Assembly: GCA_964035575.1 (NCBI GenBank)
Contig: OZ037914.1
Location: forward strand, 754,176-818,175
From: Rhynchopus sp. YZ270_cl-10
Taxonomy: Eukaryota > Euglenozoa > Diplonemea > Diplonemida > Diplonemidae
Length of the DNA: 64,000 nt
Direction: 5' to 3'
Shown: positions 57,752-64,000 of the stretch, in pieces
Position numbering within the stretch: position 1 is the first letter of the stretch
How the letters are laid out: each line of letters begins with the position of its first letter
Translations under genes and position numbers: made by a program
The notes under the pieces: generated by a model
Database searches by the model: none
What the model was told of the DNA's origin: nothing
Seen by the model: the letters and a program-made list of their open reading frames with translations, nothing else

Positions 57752-60700
57752 ATGGCGTCTTTGAGTAAATTCCTTCCGCAGGGGAAGGAGAAGAAGAAGA
57801 CCCAGGAGGAAAAGCTTTCACTTGCACACGAATTCATTGCAAGATACTACACGATCAAGCTGCATCAATGGCGTGGCAATTTGAAGCGCATTTTCTGCAT
57901 CGGACACAACACTGTGGCGACCATTGATCCTTCGGCGTTGTTTAAGCTTACTAACGAATGGAAGTACGGAGTAGGGTTCTTTGACTGCCTTCCTAAGAAT
58001 GGGACGACACAGGATTTCACGATTACTGTTGGAACGGGAAAGACAGAAACTATGACGTTCTCGTCGCCGCTTCGTGCAGAGATTTTGACGGAGATCCAGA
58101 AGATGCGCAAGAAGTTCGCCTCACGCGACCAGCAGACTGCAGTCATCTCCGTGAAGAAATACCACTGGAATGAATCCTGGGAGCCTGCCATGCTTGCGCT
58201 TGCTGCGCACGGTGTGCTCCAGGTCGACCCCACCGACATCAACATCACCCGAGGCTGCTATGAATACCGCCAGATCCGTGAGATCGGAGAGATCTCTGAT
58301 CACTCCGGCGCATTCTACATCAAATACTCGAACCAAGAGCGTGTCCATGTGTACTCCTCAGACAGACGTGATGAGATCATGCGTAAAATCCCCGAGACAT
58401 CTCAAAAATACATCGGTCACCACGGCATCAAGGTCGGGGAGGCCATCAAGATTGCTGAGTATGAACGGATCAGGTTGGGGGCGAATGTGTTGATTGACGA
58501 CCTGATGTCGTCGTCGGAGTTCAATGTGAACAAGGTGACGATTCGGTACGAAAACCCTATCAAGCGTCTGCTGTGCCTGACGGATAAGTACCTTGTGGAG
58601 CGCGACCCGGCAACGTACAACGTTGTGACCGTGACGGAGCTGCGTGAGATCTTTGCCCTGGTGCGTTGCGACGACGACTCGCAGCTCTTCAACGTGGAGT
58701 TCAAGAACAACGTCATCAAGAAGTACTCCTCAACAGACCGCGACTCGCTGCTCGCTGCCCTGCAGGATGGTGTGCGGCGTGCAGGTAACATGCAATGCTG
58801 CATCAAAATGTCGCCAACGGACAGAGGCCAGCGTACAGGCTCCCTCACAGAGCCTGTCCCAGAGCAGATCGAGTCGACGCTGCTGAAGGTCATGGGAGAG
58901 TACGACTTCAAGGGCGACAAGGACATCATCACCTACCCACAGCTCATCAAATACTTCAACAACAATATTGAGTACAGCGGGCTTGTGTACACAGAGACTA
59001 AGGACGCCTTCTTCGCAGAGAACAAGGAGAAGCTCATCCAGACCGCCATCATGGCCCTCCTCGTGCACTCCTCAGGCGCGCCCTCGCCCGAGGAGGCGGC
59101 AGATCAGTTCTACGCCCTGCGTCGTCTTGCCGCGTCGCCCACAGGCTTTGAGGCCTTCACAAAGATTACAGGCTTCCCGCAGAAGATCGGGAAGTCCGTG
59201 GTGACGGCACTCAAGATGCGTCACGACGCAGCCTCGCACGCAGCCATCGACTTCCTCTCGTCCCTTCTCTACCCTATGCACGACAAGTACGACATCGTTC
59301 AGGAACAGAACAACAGACGTGCCCTGCTTCTCTCCTCGTCCTTCCTCAAGAACCTCGTCACGCTTCTCAAGCAGCATGCGCAGGCCAACACCGGTGCACT
59401 CGTGGTCGCGGCGTTGCTCGACTTCTTCGTGTTTGCCCTGTGCCCGCCGTACTCGGACACAACAGACAACCAGCAGTTCTCGACGCTCATTGAGATGCTT
59501 GCAGAGAACGCAGGCCCGGCCATGTTCAGACTGTACCTGCACCCGTGCATGGCGCTGGGCATCTCGTCTGGGATGCTGATGAAGACCATTGTGCAGGAAT
59601 GCGAGTCGCAGGCAAAGCGTCTGCAACGGTATGCACTGTCGGAGGGGACGCTGCTGCGGCAGTTCTACTTGGCGCTGTTTGGGAAGCACAGCGACCAAAA
59701 GGAGCTTGCGATCCAGCTCATTGGGCTGTGGACGGTGGAGTGTGCCGATGCGCAGGAGCTGCTGAAGCGCATGATCCCGCTGCCGCTTCTTGCCTTCCTG
59801 CAGTCGAAGAAAACTGTTCCCGAGGACGAGTCATCCGCACCAAAGGCGATACCGCGTGCGCGGGACAAGCTGCGTTCTGCGACAGGCATCGCAGCGTCGC
59901 ATTGGCGCATCAAGATGGGCATCCCGACCCCGCTGCCACAACCGCCGGACCAGCCACCCGTGGTGCTGCGCAAGCAGCTTGACCTTGTGACCGTGACGCT
60001 GAACTGGGAGTACTTCTTCCACCAGCTCCGCAAGGACCATCTCCGCCCCGACGTCATCTGGAACCACCACACACGCGAGGAGCTGCGCGAGAAGATCGAG
60101 AAGGAGCTTGCCCTCCTGAGCCAGGGCACGGACACACGCCGTGGGCAGGACATTGCGTGGAACCACGTTGAGTTCGAGGTGCTGTATGAGTGCCTCAACG
60201 ACGAGGTCCAGATCGGCAAGCACTTCCTGCGTCTGCTGCTGGAGGACCCCGATCCGCAGATCCACAACCCAAAGGAGTTCTTCTACGACCTGTACCACAG
60301 ATTCCTGCTGGTGACGGACAAGACGCTGAAGGCACAGTGCATGCACGGCATGTCGCGGCTGTACTCCACACACGCAGAGTCGATTGGCGTCTTCAACGAC
60401 CTCTCCTTCATGGTGCAGATGCTCAAGGACTCGAAGTCCAAGCTCGAGCGTGACCGCCTCATGCAGTTCCTCTCCAACCTCCTCCGCGTCAAGGGCAACG
60501 TCAAGCTCTTCATTGACTGCCACGGTGTGCCCGTCTTCATCGACTTCCTCACCCTTGCGCACCTCCACCACGACCGTGCGCAGCTCAAGACGCAGACAAA
60601 CGTCATTGAGATGAACCCCGACGAGAAGATGGGCTCCGAGCCGGAGTGGTTCTTCCAGGACGACGAAGGTGTGCAGCAGGGACCCATCTCGCTCGACACA

Positions 60701-63700
60701 CTCCACGAGATGTACGAGGAGGGGACCGTCACAAACTCGACTCGTCTGTGGGCGCAGGGGCTTGACTCATGGCAGGCTCTTGAGGTCGTCCCGCAGCTCA
60801 AATGGAACCTTGTGTACAAGGCGCCGGGCATCCTGAACCCCACGGAACTGTCGTGCTTGGTGCTGGACGTGCTGATCCGGATGTGCCAATTCTACCCCAC
60901 ACGCAATGAAGACAATGTCATCATCCGCCCGGTGCCACGCATTAAGCGCATGCTGTGCGAGCCCACCGTCATCCCCCACCTTGTGCAGATCTTCCTCACC
61001 CTCGACCCAGGTCTGGTCAACAGGACTGCCCGCCTGCTGTGCGAGCTGACCGAGGACAACCCCACCTGCGCTGGCAGACTCTACCTCACCGGCGCCTTCT
61101 TCTTCGCGATGATGTACATGGGCTCTGACATCAAACCGATTGTGAAGCTGCTCCACGTCACACACACTGTGCAGGCCTTCTCCTCTGAGCTGGGATCCTC
61201 GATCCTGAGCCCCATGCTGCCACGCGCAATGGTGTGCTTCCTCACCAACCACGGCATTGAGAAGTTTGCTGAGGTCTTTTTGGGTGAGTTCGACAACCCG
61301 GAGGCGATTTGGGGGAACGAGATGCGACACTTCCTTGTACAGTCGATTTCTGCACACTTGATGGAGTTCACCCCGAAGCTGTCCTCCAACACACGCGCCA
61401 TCTACACCTTCTGCCCGATCACGCCTATTGTCTACAAGGAGCTGGAGAACGAGCTCTTCTGCAGCATCTACTACCTCCGCCACCTCTGCGACGCTGCGCG
61501 CTTCAACGACTGGCCCATCGAGAAGCCAATCGAGCTCCTCAGGGACACCCTCCGCGAATGGAAGGAGGAGCTCCAGAAGACAGGCAAGCCTACAGGCCTC
61601 ACAAAGGTGAAGGCTCTCGAGGAGCTTGGCCTCGACGATGTCCCCAACCTCGAGCAGAACAAAATCCGCAAAGCGTACTTCATCCTTGCAGCGCAATTTC
61701 ACCCGGACAAAAACCCCGAAGGACGCGAACGGTTCGAGTCGATCCTCAAGGCCTACGAATTCCTTGCAAACCCGAACCAGCCGTTGGACACACCAGACCC
61801 GAAGAGGATCGATCTGCTTATCAGAACACAGTCGATTCTGTACCGCAGGTTCAAGGATATGCTGTCGCCGTACAAATACGCTGGTATGTATTTTTCTATA
61901 TATTTTTCCACAAACATTTTCAAAAAAAACCCCCACAGGATACCCCATGCTCCTCAAGCACGTCGAGGAGGAGGCATCCGACCCACAGCTCTTCGCCCTC
62001 GAGACACCTCTGCTGCCTTCTGCGGCGGAGCTCTGTCTGCACACCGTCAACACCTCCCCTCTCAATGCAGAGGAGCTTCTTCGGGAGGGCGGCCTGCAGC
62101 TGCTGAAAACTGCCTTGGAGCGTGCGGTCGATGTTTTGGGTGCGGCGTCTGTGGACACAGACATGCCGGTCCTCATTGCGACAAGGGTTATCGAGACCTT
62201 TGGGGTGGCAGGGAACTTCGAGATGTGCAGAGACGCGATTCAGGAGATGCCGAACCTTGTGTCGCTTGTCTGCAAGGGTATTACCTGCAGAGAGGCACCA
62301 CGTCTCGCGAAGGCAACGATCTCTGCCTGCTCCTCCTTCGCTGCGGGCAAGGTTCTGCAGGACCAGCTCTACAAATGCGGCATCCTCTGGTTCCTCCTCG
62401 AGTTCGTCTTCGGATACGACTTTACTCTCGACGAAGGCGAGGTCGAAAAATCCCAGGACACCAACGTCCAAGAAATGAAGAACGTCCAAGCCAAGGCAGG
62501 CCTCTTCACGATCTGCAGACTCTGCGGGTTCATCGAGGGCACCAACGCGCATGATGACTTCAGCGCCTCTCTGGCAAAGCTGGTCACCCCTTACGTTGTC
62601 TTCCGTCTGCGCGCAGAATGCCGCAAACAGGTTAAGGAAGGCGAACCCACTGTTCTGAAGCTTCTTAACAGCAACTCCGAAACCCCATACATGCTGTGGA
62701 ACAACGGCACCAGAGCCGAGCTTGCGGAGTTCTTGACGCACAGCCAAGAAATGGCGATGCGTGGTGAGCAGGTGGAGGTGGACTTTGTGTATGCTGCGCA
62801 TGAGAAGGAGCTGCTTGTTGGTGGTGTCTTTGTGCGTCTGTACAATGAGCAGCCGCACTTTGAGATTCAGCATCCGGACCGCTTTGTGACGCGTTTGATT
62901 GAGTACATTAAGAAGCAGGTGGATGGGCTGGAGCCTGTTGTGGAGTCGACAGCGATGAGCAACATTGGTGCGTGCATGGAGGCAATGAGGAATGTGTTGA
63001 CCACTGCCCCTGCTGCCTTGGTGTCGTGCATGGAGAACTTCGAGCTGTTGTTCTCGGTGCTTGGAGTAGGTTCGGAGGCAGTGTGCCAGACAACAGGCGA
63101 AACCCTGCAGCTCTGCTCGCAGTCGCACGACGTCGTGGTGCGCGTCTCTGAGGACGCCTGCCTCAGCCCGCTCCTCATCTGCATCACACGCCACAGAAGC
63201 TGTTGCACCATCCTCTTCCAACTCCTCTTCGCCCTCTGCTCTGCGACCAAGGGCGTATCAGAAATGCTCGAAAAGGGTTCCTATGTGCTCACAATCTACG
63301 AATTTGCGACAACCCGCATACCAGAGATCCGTGAGGCTGCAGCTCAGGTATTTTTTGAGACAAAAAAATATACAAAAAAATTTCATGAAATTTCTCAACA
63401 CTAAAAAAAAATAACACAGCTCCTCGGAAAATTGGTGACCGACAAGCTTCACGGACCGAAAATCTCGCTTCGTGCATCGAAGATTGTCCCCCCTGTCTTC
63501 ATCGAAACCATGAAGGAGAACGCTTCCACCGCGGCGATTATGGTATGCCTTTTTACCCCTCCCACCCCCCTGGTTCTTCTGGAAAACCCTCCTTTTAAAC
63601 GTCACCCCCTCAGTTCGACGGCAGCAGCGAGAACCCCGAGCTCATCTGGACCACGGAGATGCGCGACAAATGCATCGAGACAGTCACCACCCTGCGTGAG

Positions 63701-64000
63701 GAGGTCGTGCACCTGCTCCTGTCTGACCCCAACGCGCAGTGGCGCCTCCCCGACCACGTCGGTGTTGCCACAAGCGTCGACGAGATGATGATTGGCGGAG
63801 TCTACCTGAACCTCTACGTTAAGCAGCCAGGCTGGGAGCTTAGGAACCCTAGGTATTTATGCGCCCTCTTTTGTTTGCAGGGTTGTGGTGACGTAAATGA
63901 TGTTGTGGTTTTATGGTTTCACGGTTTATCTTACCACAACTCAAATCATTCACTTCGCCGTCGTGTGGGTAGTTTATATCGATGTATTGTAGTTGATATC
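57752..64000 (+). CDS. DNAJC13: RME-8/DNAJC13, endosomal J-domain protein (3' end outside window)
   Basis: Peripheral endosome protein that recruits Hsc70 and works with retromer and WASH to sort membrane cargo (known for animal and plant orthologues). Exons 57752-61883, 61939-63347, 63420-63542 and 63614-63852 give 1967 residues; the human protein has about 2240, so the C-terminus lies beyond the edge. Introns start GTATGT, GTATTT, GTATGC and GTATTT. N-terminal PH-like repeats occupy roughly residues 1-350, followed by long helical (ARM-like) repeats. A GYF_2 domain lies at ~964-1018 (EWFFQDDEGVQQGPISLDTL) and the J domain at ~1283-1335, with HPD (FHPDKNPEG) at ~1316. Exon 4 ends QPGWELRNPR, matching the family block before its last section. 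An AG at 63880 would lead to a stop after five codons, so a later acceptor outside the window is more likely. Start ATG 57752 fits the family N-terminus. Confidence 0.95.

Noticed and set aside
63881-63895. Short last exon of RME-8 ending in a stop after VVVT
   Set aside because: It would remove the conserved C-terminal section; a later exon outside the window is more likely, though not proven.

Overview
The window is nuclear DNA of a protist-like eukaryote. Ten host genes are recognisable. Three are split by short GT-AG introns, the standard genetic code fits throughout, and the readable families are eukaryotic: ALG7/DPAGT1, a Kv-type potassium channel, RME-8/DNAJC13 and a seven-bladed WD40 protein. 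I cannot name the species. All ten host genes lie on the + strand, and several start codons follow a pyrimidine tract plus AG. That recalls euglenozoan gene layout, but the support is weak.

Layout: 1-9.9 kb is A/T-homopolymer DNA full of short hairpin repeats. 9.9-12.5 kb holds an 842-residue protein of unknown family. 13.4-16.2 kb holds an acylated WD40 protein in seven exons, with an antisense ORF inside its third intron. 19.7-21.3 kb holds ALG7 in four exons. 22.2 kb is an 11-bp minisatellite. 22.6-23.7 kb is a type I membrane protein and 24.4-25.2 kb a Cys/His zinc-binding protein. 25.2-30.9 kb is gene-free. 30.9-32.2 kb is a beta-propeller-like protein and 33.6-36.8 kb the potassium channel. 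36.8-40.9 kb is repeats. 40.9-44.8 kb is a foldback-type composite element whose minus-strand ORF joins a LINE-type nuclease end to an OTU protease. 45.4 kb is a small acidic protein. 45.9-56.6 kb is dense repeats with several inverted-repeat elements. 56.7-57.1 kb is the last exon of an unidentified gene. From 57.75 kb to the right edge is RME-8, which continues beyond the window.

The least ordinary content is the intergenic DNA. It carries at least ten families of 35-130 bp repeats (called hp-A, B, C, D, E, F, G, J, K and L here). Their flanks or loops are conserved, while in many copies the two stem arms change together: hp-A stems include CTACC/GGTAG, CTGC/GCAG and CGTTAT/ATAACG; hp-C outer stems include TAAGATGA/TCATCTTA and TTGGTGA/TCACCAA. 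hp-C, D, E and J share a loop resembling (A)CGAGAGG or CAGWGAGG and a right flank such as TTCATCTT or TTTCAA. They may be foldback mobile DNA, RNA genes, or both. All repeat calls come from reading by eye; copies on the - strand are probably under-counted.

The host genes do not form one pathway. ALG7 acts in ER N-glycosylation, RME-8 on endosomes, and the channel and type I protein at membranes.
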